NCBI GenBank assembly: GCA_013377005.1
Contig: JACABE010000001.1
Coordinates: 20,486 to 84,485 of the forward strand
Length of the DNA stretch: 64,000 nt
DNA from: Bacteroidota bacterium
GTDB taxonomy: Bacteria; Bacteroidota; Bacteroidia; Bacteroidales; JACABE01
Direction of reading: 5' to 3'
The notes beneath the pieces were generated by a model that worked only from the letters and a program-made list of their open reading frames with translations, was not told the origin of the DNA and did no database searches. Positions 45,001-60,000 of this stretch are shown piece after piece. The translations under genes and the position numbers were made by a program. How positions within the stretch are numbered: the first letter of the stretch is position 1; each line of letters begins with the position of its first letter.

Positions 45001-48000
45001 GATACTATACGTCCTGTTATATCAACTTCAGCTGTATCTTCAAATGTTAATACTGTGACAGGATATTGCTATTATACTGTATTAGGTTCAGAATTTGATC
45101 CAATAGTTACCGACAATTGTGTGGGTTCTGTTTTATCTTATACCGTAACAGGATCAACCACTCTAAGTGGTACAGGAACCCTTGCAGGTAAACAATTACT
45201 TAAAGGAGCTAATGTAATTTCATGGAATGCTGTTGATGCAAGTGGTAACACTTCAAATGTTTTAACTTTTACAAAAACCGTTATAGACAATCAAGCTCCA
45301 ACTATTACGGGTATTGGTAATAAAACCCGTACAACAACAAATACTGCTAATTGTGGATATGTTACCATTGGTAATGAGTTTGATGTGGTGGCAAATGATA
45401 ATTGTGGAACAGGGTCTTTGGTAATGTCATATACCATTAATGCAGGGACTCCTGTAGTTGCAAATACACTAAATGGTGTTCTCTTTCCTGTAGGTTCAAA
45501 TGATGTTGTTTGGACGGTAAGCGATGGTGTTAATACAAGAACAACATCATTTAAAGTGGTTGTTGCTGATGATGATGCTCCAGTAATAACTCAACTTCCA
45601 GATATCCATATAAGTACCAGCGGTAGTTGTGGGGCTGTAGCAACATGGACAGAACCAACTGTAAGCGATAATTGTATGGTAACTGTTTTTAGTCAAACTT
45701 ATGGACCGGTTAGTGGTAGTACATTTAATGTTGGAAATAACGTTGTTGAGTATTGGGCAAAAGATGCAGCTGGTAACATAGGTTGGATGGTGTTTCATGT
45801 AATCGTAAGCGACCTTACTCCTCCAGTGCTTACATGTCCATTTACAACAATTTCGAAAAGTTCAGATACGAATTCTTGTTTTTATGTTGTTAAAGGTACG
45901 GAGTTTAATCCTACAGTAATGGACGATTGTCCGGGAACAATTATTAAAAACTCTTATGATAGTACCAGTACACTTGCTGGAAGGCCTTTGATGGTTGGAA
46001 CACATTTGATTACCTGGACAGCTACGGATACATCAGGAAACTCATCAAGTTGTACAATGGAAATAATAGTAACAGATGACCAAGCTCCTTCTTTTACTCC
46101 ACCAACAGGTCATTATGATGTATATACAGATGGTGGGAAATGTTATTATACCGTTCCGGATACTTATTTAGATCCTCATAATTTAATGGATAATTGTTCT
46201 GCTTATTCTCCAACGTATGTAGTTACTAAAAATTCTGTTGTTGTAAAAACAGGTTCATCTACGCTTTCCGGATGGGAAGTTCCAAAGGATAATGACAATG
46301 ATTATTCAATAGTATGGCGTTTTTCTGATACACATGGACATACTATTCAATCAGAACCTGTTACTTTAAGAGTTAGGGATAATCAAGCCCCTTCCTTTAA
46401 TTGCCATGGGAACGAAATCCGTACAACGATTGGAAGTTCTTGTGAATATTCTGTCGTGGGGAATGAGTTTGATCCTAGTAATTTTACTGATAATTGCGAT
46501 AATACATTTTCAATATCTTATAAAATTGATGGAGGAGTTGCTGTAGTTGATACAACTTTAGCAGGAAAAGTATTAGCTGTTGGTCTTCATGTTATTAAAT
46601 GGACTGTAACCGATCAGTCTGGAAATTCATCCGTATGTAGCTTTAATGTTAGAATTCGTGATAATGAATTACCAATAATTTCTCCAGTTACAAATCAAAC
46701 GAGATTTGCTCCTGTTGGAATTTGTTCTTATACAGCTGTTGGCAATGAGTTTGATCCTAATACCGTTTCAGATAATTGTGGATTGCAAACATTGGTAAAC
46801 AATCAAAATGGAAATTCAACCTTGGCTAATTATGAATTTCCTGTTGGAATAACTGTCGTTGTGTGGACTGCTACTGATATTTCAGGAAATTCAACTATTA
46901 TGCAGTATTTAGTTACAGTTAAAGATACTATACCTCCTGCTTATGATATAGCCCAAACGGCTTCAAAAAACACGTCTCCAATAAGCTGTTATTATACAAC
47001 TGTAGGAACTGAGTTTGACCCTCAGAATATTACAGATAACTGCACACATAGTAATTATTATGTTGTCAATGATTATAATAATTACACTTCATTGGCTTAT
47101 GCACAATTTCCTGTTGGTACAACCAATGTAGTATGGACTGTGAAAGATGTTTATGGAAATGAACGAAAAGATACTATTGCAATAACAGTCACAGACAATA
47201 CTTATCCTGTTATAGCTTGTCCATCAACTACATATACGAGAGTTGTAGATCAAGGTCATAATTATTATACCGTAGGGAATAATGAATTTAAACCGATTGC
47301 AACAGACAATTGTACTTTTACTTATACAAATAATATTACAGGTACATTACCGTTAACAGGAGTTCAGCTTACTCCTGGTAATCATATCATAGTATGGACT
47401 GCTGTTGATGCACATGGAAATACAACGACTTGTAATGTGATTGTTGATGTTGTTACATCACTATATCCTCCAATAACTTGTGTGGGAGACCAATCGAGAA
47501 ACGCATCAGGTGTTTGTGATTTTACTGTAGTTGGAACTGGATTTAATGCAACATCTACTTCAACTGCCGCTACATTAATAAATGATTATAACCATACCAA
47601 TACTCTTAATGGTGCAGTATTTCCTTATGGAACTACCTTTGTAACATGGACAGCTTCACAAACAGTTGCTGGTATTCTTTATACAAATACCTGTAGTTTC
47701 TATGTTACTGTTAATGATAATGAAAGTCCGGTAATTACACCTCAAGCAGATATTACTGTTAATAATAACTCGGGTTGTTACGCTACAGGTGTTTCTTTGG
47801 GAACGCCAACTGTTAGTGATAATTGTGGTGTTAATACTTATAATAATAATGCACCAACTGTTTATCCAATAGGTGTAACAAACGTTACCTGGTGGATACA
47901 GGATATTCATGGAAATACTTCAACTGCAATTCAAAAAGTTACGGTTAGGGATACAGTACCACCAACGATTACTTGTCCTGGCTCTTTCTGTCGTGAAGCA

Positions 48001-51000
48001 GATGACAATGAAGGGGATCATTATACTGTAACTGGGAATGAATTTAAACCCGATATGTGGGAAAATTGCTCAAATCCTACAACCTATACAAATAGTTATA
48101 ATGGGTTGAATTCATTAGCTGGAGTTAATTTACCTCTTGGAACAACAAATATTACATGGACTGCCACAGATGCTGCCGGTAATATAGCAAGCTGTCTTGT
48201 ATCGGTAGTTGTGAGTAATACTTCTAACCCTCCTGTAACATGTCATGGAAATCAATCAAGAAATACAGATCCTACTGTTTGCACTTATACTGTCCAAGGA
48301 ACAGAATTTGATGTTTCCACAACAGCTACACCACCACCAACTTTAACTTATACAAATAGTTTCAATGGAACTTCTACATTGGCAGGTGCTGTTTTCCCAA
48401 AAGGAACGACCAATGTTGTTTGGACTGTTTCGGATGGTACTAATAATAATATTTGCTGTTCTTTTAATGTTTACGTTTATGATAACGAAAAACCAGTTGT
48501 AAGTTGGCCTGCAAATTTAACTTTATATGTTGGTACTGGAAGTTGCACTGTTGCTGGAGTTGATGTTGGAGTTCCAACTGCAACCGATAATTGTGATGCA
48601 CCTTCTTCAATATCAAATTCCAGAACACCTAATTGGACAACTTTCCCATTGGGAATAACCAGTGTGTATTGGACTGCCTGGGATAATAATATTAACAATA
48701 TATCTTATCACACACAAACGGTAAATGTTGTTGATACTATACGACCTATAATTAGTTGCCCTTCCTCAAGATATTATCGCCAATTTAACAATTCGGAAGA
48801 AAATTATTATACTGTTGTGGGAAGTGAATTTACGCCTCCTGTTAACGAAAATTGCAGTCTTTCTTCTTATATTAACGATTTGAATGGAACTGGCAATTTG
48901 AATGGAACTCATCTGTCAATAGGCGATCATACAATCAAATGGATAGCTACTGATGTTAGCGGAAATAAAGATTCATGTAACATTTATATTACTGTTGTTG
49001 ATTCTTTAAAACCAATCATTAGGTGTCCTGACGATTTGTTTCAAAAAACGGGAATCAATAATTGTTCTTATACTATTGCTGGAACCAGCTTAGATGCGCA
49101 AATACTAAATCTTTCAATTATACCCGGTCGTACACTTACACATAATTATACAGCAGCACCATATGATACAACTTTGAACGGAGCTGTATTCCCAAAAGAT
49201 ACAATTACTGTTACTTGGACTGCTAAGCAAACGATTAATGGAATAGAATATACAAGCACATGCAGCCATGTCATTGGGGTAGCTGATACTGTTCGCCCAA
49301 TAATATATCCTTTGCCATCTGATACTATTGTAAACGTTGATCCTGGCAGCTGTACCAAAGTAATGACATTACCAACAATATCAACAACTGACAATTGTGG
49401 TGTTTTAGCTATCACTAATAATGCGCCTTCTACTTTCTTAATGGGAAATACAAATGTGAGATGGCAAGTTGTAGATTCAAGCGGAAATACTACTGTTTAT
49501 AACCAAAAGGTTACTGTAAATGATAATGAGCCTCCTATTATCACAGGATGTCCAACATCAACGTTAACGGCTCAGGCTTCTGGGGGAAACTGCAAGGCAA
49601 TTGTTTCTTGGCCTCCATTGATTGCCACTGATTTATGTAGTGGTATGTTAAGTTTTACATCTACTCATTCTCCAGGAACATTTTTTAACATTGGTACTAC
49701 TCATGTTACTTATACTGCTATTGATAAAAAGAATAATACCAGTACTTGCACTTTCGATGTGGTAGTTAGCGATCAAAATCCTACTATAAGTTGTATTTCA
49801 GATACTGTAAGAAAGACAACTTCTGGTTTATGTTCTTACAAAGTTTATGGAAATGAATTTGATCCTATTTCTTTTGATGATAATTGTACCGTTGCTTCTT
49901 TAACTTATAGGTTTGTTAATCCAATAACTGGTTTAACTGTAAGCGGTTCAAATTCAATGTCAGGAGTTACTATTCCTAGGGGAATAATAGATCAAGGACC
50001 TATTCCAATTACCTGGACTGTAACCGATAACAATTCAAACACAGCTTCTTGTACTTTTAATTTATCACTTCTTGACAGAGAAGCTCCAATAATTGTTGTA
50101 CCAGAAAATCAGGTAAGATTTACTGATTTACATAAAAATTATTATACTGCAATAGGTTCAGAATTAGATACTGTAACTGCTCATGATAATTGTGGTATAG
50201 TAACATATTTAGCTAATAATATTGTTCTTCCAAATGCAAGTTTAGGTGGTCATCAATTTCCATTGGGACTTAATACCATTGTTTGGACAGCCAGAGACGA
50301 TAATTCAAATGAGAGTTCTTCTAATTTTTATTTATATATTTTAGATAACGAATCTCCAAGATTTACAGACTCAGCATATAACACTACAGCTTATGCTAGT
50401 GCGGGTTCTTGTGGTGCGTATGTAAACTATATTGCCCCGGCATATATCGATAATGTTACTTCAACTTCTAATTTGATGGTAACCATTAATCCTCCGACAG
50501 CTGTATCAGGTAGTTTGTTCCCAATTGGAGTAACTACCGTAACTTATACTGTTCAAGATTCTTCATTTAATTCTATTTCTTATAGTTTTGATGTAACTGT
50601 TATTGATACAGTCCATCCAACCATTACCTGCCCTCCGGGTTCTCCATTTGAAAGAAATACGCTTCCTAATTTAGGAAACTATTATGCTCAAGGTACAGAG
50701 TTTGATCCTATTGCTTATCTGGACAATTGTTCTGCTTATATAATCAATACAGAAACCAATTTTCATACATTAAGTGGAGCATATTTCCCCATTGGTACAC
50801 ATGATATTATATGGACGGTTTCTGATTCAAGTGGCAATACCGCAAGCTGTCCTATCACTGTAATAATTAAGGATGTGGAACCTCCACATATTACAACTTG
50901 TCCAAATACATCAATTGCTAATGAAAATAATGACTTAGGATATTGTTATTATACTGTTGATGGTGCCGATCACGACCCTATTACATTTTCCGATAATAGT

Positions 51001-54000
51001 ACCTTGTGGAAACTTACCTATTCAATTAGCGGAGGTGTGCAAGATGTAGGTACAGATTTAACTACAACGCTTGCAGGTGCACAAATTCCTGTGGGAACTT
51101 TATTGGATACAACAACAATCGTAACATGGAAGTTATGGGATATAAATGGTAATATTGATTCAAGTTGTAAAGTTGTATTTAAAGTAACAGATATTGAGCC
51201 ACCTTCTATCAATCTTGTTGGTACTCAAACTCGTTTCACGGATGCTGGTCAACCAGATTATACAGCAAAAATTGGTGATGGATGGGATCCAATTATTAAC
51301 GATAATTGTGCAGTTGAAAAACTAACATATATATTAGACGCAACTACTTTAGTTGGTACTGATTTTACAACCTCAATTGTTGGTGAACATCTCACTGTTG
51401 GTACACATAATGTAGTTTGGACCGTAACAGATATACATGGATTGACAAATACTGGAAATTATGATATTATCGTTCAAGATACAACACCTCCTATTGCTAT
51501 ATGTAATCCAATTACTGTTTATTTGAATGATTTAGGAAATTATACACTTACATCTGCAAATATTGACTCAATTGCTTTGGGATCTAACGACCCAAATGGT
51601 ATTCAAAGCCTTATTGTTACACCAAATTATTTCAATTGCATAGCTGTTGGTTCTAATACTGTTAATTTAACAGTAACAGATACATACGGTAATATTTCTC
51701 ATTGTGATGCAATCGTTACTGTTATAGATACAATACGCCCAGTTGCTAATTGTCAAAATATAACCGTTCAATTAGATGCTTTTGGAGATGCTCAAATTTC
51801 ATCGTCTCAATTAGACAATGGATCTTATGATAATTGTGAAATTCAAAGCATTATTGCAAGCCAAACAGACTTTACTTGTTCTGATGTTGGAGATAAAACA
51901 GTTACACTTACCGTAACTGATGTAAATGGAAATGTTTCAACTTGTAATGCAATCGTAACGGTTCAGGACTTACTTCCACCAACTGCTGTTTGTAAAAACA
52001 TTGATCTTTATTTGGATGTAAATGGTCTTGCGACAATTACTGGTACTTCTATTGATAATGGTTCTTATGATAATTGCAGCAATGTTAACTTGGCTGTTTC
52101 AAAATCTATATTTGATTGTTCAAATATTGGTGAAAATACTGATACATTAAGAATAACAGATGCAGGAGGAAATTATTCAGCCTGTACTTCAATAGTAACA
52201 GTAATGGATACAATACGTCCTTTAGTTATTTGTAAAAATATTACTATTTTATTAGATGCAACTGGACATGCAACTATTACAGCTGCTGATATTAATAATT
52301 CATCATCAGATAATTGTGCAATTGCTACAATGATAGCTAGTAAAACTAATTTTGATTGCACAAATGTTGGTTCTAATACAGTAACTTTAACTGTTACAGA
52401 TGTAAATGGAAATGTTTCAAATTGTGATGCAATAGTTACGATAGAAGATATTCCTCCTGTAGCAATTTGTAAAAATGCAACAGTTCATTTGAATTCACTT
52501 GGTCAGGCAACAATTACTACCACAGATGTTAATAATGGATCAAATGATGCTTGTGGAGCTGTCAATTTAAGTATTAATAAATCAAATTTTAATTGTACAA
52601 ATGTTGGTGCTAACCCATTAACAAACACAGTTACCATGACAGTTACTGATGTGAATAATATTCAATCCAGCTGTCCAGCTTTGGTTACTGTTATAGATAC
52701 AGTTCGTCCTTCTGCAATTTGTCAAGCTGTTACTGTTTACTTGGATGGCAGTGGCAATGCAAGTATAACAGCAGAACAAGTTGATAATGGTTCTAATGAT
52801 GCTTGTGGAATTCAAAGTATTTCGGTTAATCCATCAACGTTTACTTGTTCAAATCGTGGCTCGAATACTGTTACCTTAACAGTTACCGATGTGAATGGAA
52901 ATATTAATACGTGCAACACAACAGTTACAGTTACTGATTCAATTAAACCTATTGCTTCATGTAAAAATATTACAGTTCAGTTAAGTGCATTAGGTACAGC
53001 AAGTATTACAGGTGCTTCTATTAATTTAGGTTCAACAGATAACTGTGGTATTGCAAGTTTAACTGCAAGTCCAAATAGTTTTAATTGTTCTAATATAGGG
53101 TCTTCATTCCCTGTAACGTTAACTGTAACAGATGTTGCAGGAAATACATCAACCTGCATATCTACAGTTACAGTTGGCGATACTGTTAAACCAAATGCTA
53201 TCTGTAAAAATATAACCATTTACCTTGATGCAACAGGAAATATTTCAATAGCAGATAGTAGTATCAATAATGGATCAAATGATGCGTGTGGTATTGCAAG
53301 CATTGTTGCAAGCAAAAAAACTTTTACTTGTGCTGATAAAGGTGCAAATAGCGTTACTCTCACTGTAACAGATAATAATGAAAATATATCTTCTTGTGTT
53401 TCCACCGTTACTGTTTTAGACAACTTAAAGCCGATATATACACTTTGTCCATCTAATAAGATTGTTAGTACAGATAATGGTCTTTGTACTTACACTCATC
53501 ACGATATAACATGGGATGCAACAGCTACTGATAATTGTGCAGTAACTTCTTTAACTTATAATCTTACAGGAGTAACTTCTGGTACGGGAACAACTTTAAA
53601 TAATGTAGTATTTAATAAAGGCTTAACCACAGTAACATGGACTGCATCTGACGCTTCCGGAAATACTCAAACTTGTTCATATACAGTAACGGTTAATGAC
53701 AATGAAAATCCTGTTGCTATATGTAAAGCTGCTTCGGTTTATTTAGATATTAACGGTCAAGTTATAGTTCAACCATCTGTTATCAATAATAATTCAACAG
53801 ATAATTGTGGAATAGTAACTTATTTGGTTTCCAAAAATGATACGACATATTCTAATACAGTTTCTTACAATTGTTCTGAACTTTCAACACATACAATTTA
53901 TTTGAAAGTAATTGATGCCGCAGGAAATTATCATATTTGTTCTTCAATGGTAACAGTATTAGATACTATTGCACCTGTACCAACTAGTCTTGCAGATAAA

Positions 54001-57000
54001 GTGGTAAGTACGGCAATTAATTCTTGTACATATACGAATACAAATGTTATTTGGAATGCGATAGATAATTGCGATCCAAATCCTACAATTACATTCTCAC
54101 TTAGCGGAGTTACAGATAACACAGGTATTACTGATTTTACGACATTAAACGGAGTGGTATTTAATAAAGGAACAACTTTGGTTACTTGGACTACTTCTGA
54201 TGCAAGTGGAAATCACGGAATTTCTACTTTTAATGTAATTGTGAACGATAGTATAAATCCAACGATAGAATGTCCTGGTAATCTTTCACAAAATGTAGCT
54301 ATTGCAGGAGCAACATCTGCATTTGTTCCAACAATTGCAAATCCAACATATGATGATAATTGTGCAGTTGTAAAACTTACTTATGCTTTAACAGGAGCAA
54401 CCTCAGTTTCTGCTCAACTTTCTGGAATTAACACTATCAATAGTGGAACATTCAATTTAGGAACTACCACTATTAAATATATTGCTTATGATGCAGCAGG
54501 AAACACAGATACTTGTACTTTTAAAGTGACAATTAATGCATTACCTGATGATGCAATTACTGTTGATACTGCATTGATAATAACTTACGAAGATCAAACA
54601 CGAGGTCCCGCAACATTTAAAGTAGTTTTACCTTTTAAACCAACGGGAACTGTATGTATGAATGCAAAAACAACTGATACTACAGAAGCTAAGATTAATA
54701 CAACAAATAATCGATCAGGAACTGTTGACTCTACAATGTTTTGTTTTAATGAAACTAACTGGAATATACCACAAACAATTTATGTTTTTGGTATAGACGA
54801 TTTCATAGATGACGATACAATACCTTATACTATTGTTCTTACAATCAACGAAAATCATACTGATATTGGTTCTGGTTATTTCTTTGCAAATCCTGCTGAT
54901 GTAAATGGTATTAATATTGACAATGATACAGCAGGTGTTATAGTTTCTCCAATTTCTAATCATACTACAGAAGCCGGAGGAACTGCAACATTTACAATTG
55001 TATTGAAAACAGAGCCAGTTGCAAATGTCTCTTTTAATTTAACAAGTAATGATTTAACAGAAGGCTATATTATTGGTCCATCTGATAGCCTTGTTACTTT
55101 TACTCCTGCTAATTGGAATATTCCACAAACTGTAACTGTAAAAGGTAAAGACGAATTATTCGTGGATGGAAATGTGGCATATACTATTATTACAAGCAAT
55201 GCAATTTCTACTGATCCTAAATACTCCAATATGGTTGCAGATGATGTTGCTGCCATTAATGATGATAACGATATACCAGGCTTTATAGTTTCTGCTATTT
55301 CAAATCATACAACAGAAGGTGGAGGTACTGCAACTTTTACCGTCAGGTTAACCAGCCAACCGGCAACCGATTTAACAAACTATGTTGTGCTTGTTAATAT
55401 GGTGAGCAATGATACCACGGAAGGTAGCGTTACACCAATTCCATTAACTTTCACAGCTGCTGATTGGAATATTAATCAAACAGTAACAGTGCACGGTATA
55501 GATGATATTATTGTTGATGGAAATATTCCTTATACAATTGTATTAACCGTTGATACAGCAGGAACAACAGATCCAATTTATAAACCATTAAATCCGAATG
55601 ATGTAAATGCTATTAATAACGATAATGATACAGCCAGATTAGCAATAAATAATGTGAGACAATTAGAATTAAATAGTGGTACTTCTAACTTTGAATTTAC
55701 AGTAACTCATACAGGCGCAGAAGTTCCTGGGGGATATACTGTTACTTGGTACACTCAAAATTCTTCACCTGTATCGGCTAGCTTCCCAAGTGATTATGCA
55801 GGCACTGGTGGTACTCTTAGTTTTACAGGTGCTGTAGGGGAAACGAAAACTATAGACATTGTTGTAAATGGAGATACCAGGGTTGAACCAGATGAAACCT
55901 TCAGGGTTGTTTTAAGTTCGGTGAATTCCGGAGGCAGAAGTGTATTGATACCAGCTATTGGTAAAGTTGGCATAGGAACTATCTTAAATGATGATGGTGC
56001 TACATTTGCAATCAACGATGTTTCTATTACAGAAGGAAATTCTGGAACACAATTACTCAATTTTACGGTTACTTTGAGTGAAGATGTTGAATCACCCAAT
56101 CCTATTACAGTTGATTATGTTACCAGTAATGGAAATGCTATTGCAGGCGAAGATTATGTAAATAAAACAGGAACGTTGAGTTTTACAGGTTCGAAAAATG
56201 AAACAAAAACGATATCTGTAACAATTAATGGAGATACAAAAGTTGAATTGAATGAAACATTTAATGTTTTATTGAGCAATATTCAGTCTGTGGGACTACC
56301 CGATTCAATTTTGTCTAGTGTGACTTTCTTAAAAGCAACTGGAATTGGAACTATTAATAATGATGATGCAGCCACAGTAAGTATAAATAGTGTTACACAT
56401 AATGAAGGCAATAGCGGTACAACATCTTATGATTTTACAGTTACCCTTTCAAATCCTTCCGACACAATTACTACAGTAAATTATACTACTGTTGACGGAA
56501 CTGCCACAACAGCGGATCTTGACTATACAGCCAATAGTGGTATCTTAACATTTGCTGCAGGAGAAACAACAAAAACAATTACTGTACTTGTAAACGGCGA
56601 TACAAAAGTTGAATTAAACGAAGCCTTTACCGTTGCATTGAGTGGTTTGGTTGCTAATGGACGAAACATCACATTACCGGTTGGAACAGCCACAGGAACC
56701 GGCACAATAACCAATGATGATGCAGCTACTTTAGCAATAGATAATGTATCTATAACCGAAGGTAATAGTGGAACAAGTGTCCTTACATTTACCGTTACTC
56801 ATAGCGGAGGAAGTATAGATGTTCCATTTAGTTTAGATTATGCCACTGCAAATGGAACTGCAAAAACTACGGATGGAGATTATGTTTCTAAGACAGGAAC
56901 ACTTAATTTTAGTGGAACTTCAGGAGAAACACAAACAATCAATGTTACAATAAATGGCGATACAAAAGTTGAATTAAATGAAGCCTTTACAGTAGGTTTA

Positions 57001-60000
57001 AGCAATTTACTTGCCAGTGGACGTAATATTACCATAGCAACCGGTACGGGTACAGGTACAATTCTTAATGATGATGCAGCAACAGTAAATATCAATAATG
57101 TGTCACAATATGAAACCAATACAGGCACGACTAACTTTAATTTTACAGTAAGTCTTACAAATGCTTCTGATACGATTGTTACTGTAAAGTATGCAACTGC
57201 AAATGGAACAGCAACAACTGCAAATAATGATTATACTGCAAAATCAAATCAAACGTTGACATTTGCTGCAGGAGAAACTTCTAAAACAGTTGCTATTGTG
57301 GTTAAAGGTGATTTAATTGTTGAACTTGACGAAACCTTTACGGTTGGATTAAGTACATTGGTTAACAATGGAAGAAATATTTCATTAGGCACAGTTACAG
57401 GAACAGGAACTATTCTTAATGATGATTCAGCTACTGTAAATATTACCAATACTGTTATTCATGACGAAGGTAATAGTGGAAATACAATGTATATTTATAC
57501 AATCTCATTAACACAGGCTTCTGATACTAATGTTTTGGTAAATTATGCTACCACAGATGGAACTGCAACTACCGCAGATAATGATTATACATTAAATAGT
57601 GGTACTTTGACTTTTGCACCTGGGCAAACAACTAAATATGATACTGTTTTGGTAAAAGGTGATACGAAAGTAGAATTAAATGAAACCTATACCGTTGGAT
57701 TAAGTAATTTAGTAAATAACAGAAGAACTATAACTATTGGAAATGCAACAGGCACGGGTACTATTACCAACGATGATGCTGCTGTTATTTCAATCTCTGG
57801 ATTTACTGTAAATGAAGCCGCTGGAACTGCCACATATACCATTACGATGGACAAAGCAGTTCAAACTCCATTTACTATTGACTTTGCTACTGCAAACAAT
57901 ACTGCATTAGCGGAGTCTGATTATACGGCAATTTCTTCTACACTTACGTTTGGTGGTGCAAATCCATTGGTTCAAACGGTTACAGTAAATATTATCGATG
58001 ACAATTTGGTTGAACCTACAGAAACGTTATTTGGTATTATAAGCAATAAATTGGATGCAGCAAATCAAAGTGTTACATTCTTTGGTGGTGGTTCTTCAAC
58101 ACAAGCTACAGGTACTATTACTGATAATGATGTTGCTACCATTGCAATCAATGATGTAACGGTTAATGAAGCAGATGGAATTGCAACATTTACTGTTACA
58201 TTAACAGGTAATGTTCAGAATAATTTCACATTTAATTATTCAACTGCTGACAATACAGCAGTTTCTGCTTCAGATTATACAGCAATAGGATTAACTCAAC
58301 TAACTTTTGGTGGAGCTAATAGCAACATCCAAACATTTAATGTTCCTATTACCAATGATAACATTGCTGAAGCTATTGAAAATTACAAAATAAATTTAAC
58401 TAATCTGAATAAGAATAGTCAAACAGGAATAAGCTTCTCTGATAGTTTAGGTATAGGAACAATTATTGATAATGATACTGTTCATTTAGTGCTTCATGGC
58501 TTTACAGTTACCGAAACTGACGGTACACAAACCCAAAACTTCTATGTAAGCCAGAGCATTGCTTCACAATCTGCAATTACATTATTATTTGGAACAACTG
58601 ATGGAACAGCCACATCAACAAGTGACTATACTTCACAGTCAAGTGTTGGTGTTACCTTGCCAGCAAGTTCAACTTCTAATGTTAATGTGTCAGCAACCAC
58701 TATAGCAGGTGATTTAATTGCTGAACCAACAGAAGCATTCACAGGAACGATTACTTTAAATAATATTAATGGTCAAAATGTTGTAATTGATACATCAACT
58801 GCTACAGGAACTATTCTTGACAATGATATAATAACAATCAATCTTGCTGGCTTTACAGTTACAGAAACCGAAGGAACTCAGACAAAGAATTTCGTAGTTA
58901 GTATGAATCATTCTGCACAATATGATATTGTGTTAACTTTCTCTACAGCTAATGGAACAGCACTTGCCGGTAATGATTTTAATGCTTTGACAGACACAGT
59001 TATAACTATTCCTGCTGGCGTTATTAGTGTTAATATTCCTGTATCAATTCTCGGAGACCTAGTAGTTGAACCACAAGAAGCATTTACAGGAAGTATAACT
59101 TTAACAAATGCTAATAACCAGCAGGCAACTGTTGGAACAAATACAGTAACTGCAACTATTAATGATAATGATCACTCATCGCTTGCTATAACAGGCTTTA
59201 CTGTGAATGAAAATGCAGGAACAACTACTTATACCATTACCCAAGTAGGCACTGTTCAGAATAATCTTACTGTTCACTTTGCTACATCTAATATTACAGC
59301 ATATGCAGGATCTGATTATACAGCAGTTAGTCAAACATTAACCTTTGGTTCAAGCAATCCTCTGGTTCAATATGTAACAATACCAATAATTGATGATAAC
59401 CTTGTAGAACCTACAGAAACTTTACTTGGAACTATAAGTAATCTTGATTCAAATTATCAGGCGGTTAGCATAGTTAAAGATACAGCTATTGGTACTATTC
59501 TGGATAATGATACTGCAAGAATAGCAATCAATGATGTTATTGTTAAAGAAAACGAAGGACCTGCAGTATATACTGTTACATTAACAGGTAATATTCAAGA
59601 TGCATTAACTCTTAGTTATACAACAAATGACATTACTGCATTGAATCCAAGTGACTATACTACAACTACTGGAACAGTTACTTTCCCTGCAGGTTCTCTA
59701 TCTGGGGCAACGCTACCTATTTCTGTTCCAATTATTGACAATTCGATAGCAGAGCCAACAGAGTATTATCATGTTGATTTAAGTAATATTGTCTGTACAG
59801 GAGCTTCCTTATTTACAGATAATCAGGGATTAGGAACTATTCTTGATAATGATACTGTTACAACCATTAATCTTGCTGGTTTTACTGTTACAGAAACCAA
59901 TGGAACAGTATCACATAATTTTGTAGCAACTATGAATATTCCTGCTCAAGACCCCGTTATCATTAGTTTTACAACAACAAACGGAACTGCTGGAGCTTCT

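Noticed and set aside
44058..57449. Many 60-115 codon minus-strand open frames inside the giant adhesin region
   Set aside because: They are antisense shadows of the repeated plus-strand code. Their products are repetitive in step with the domain repeats and have no start context.
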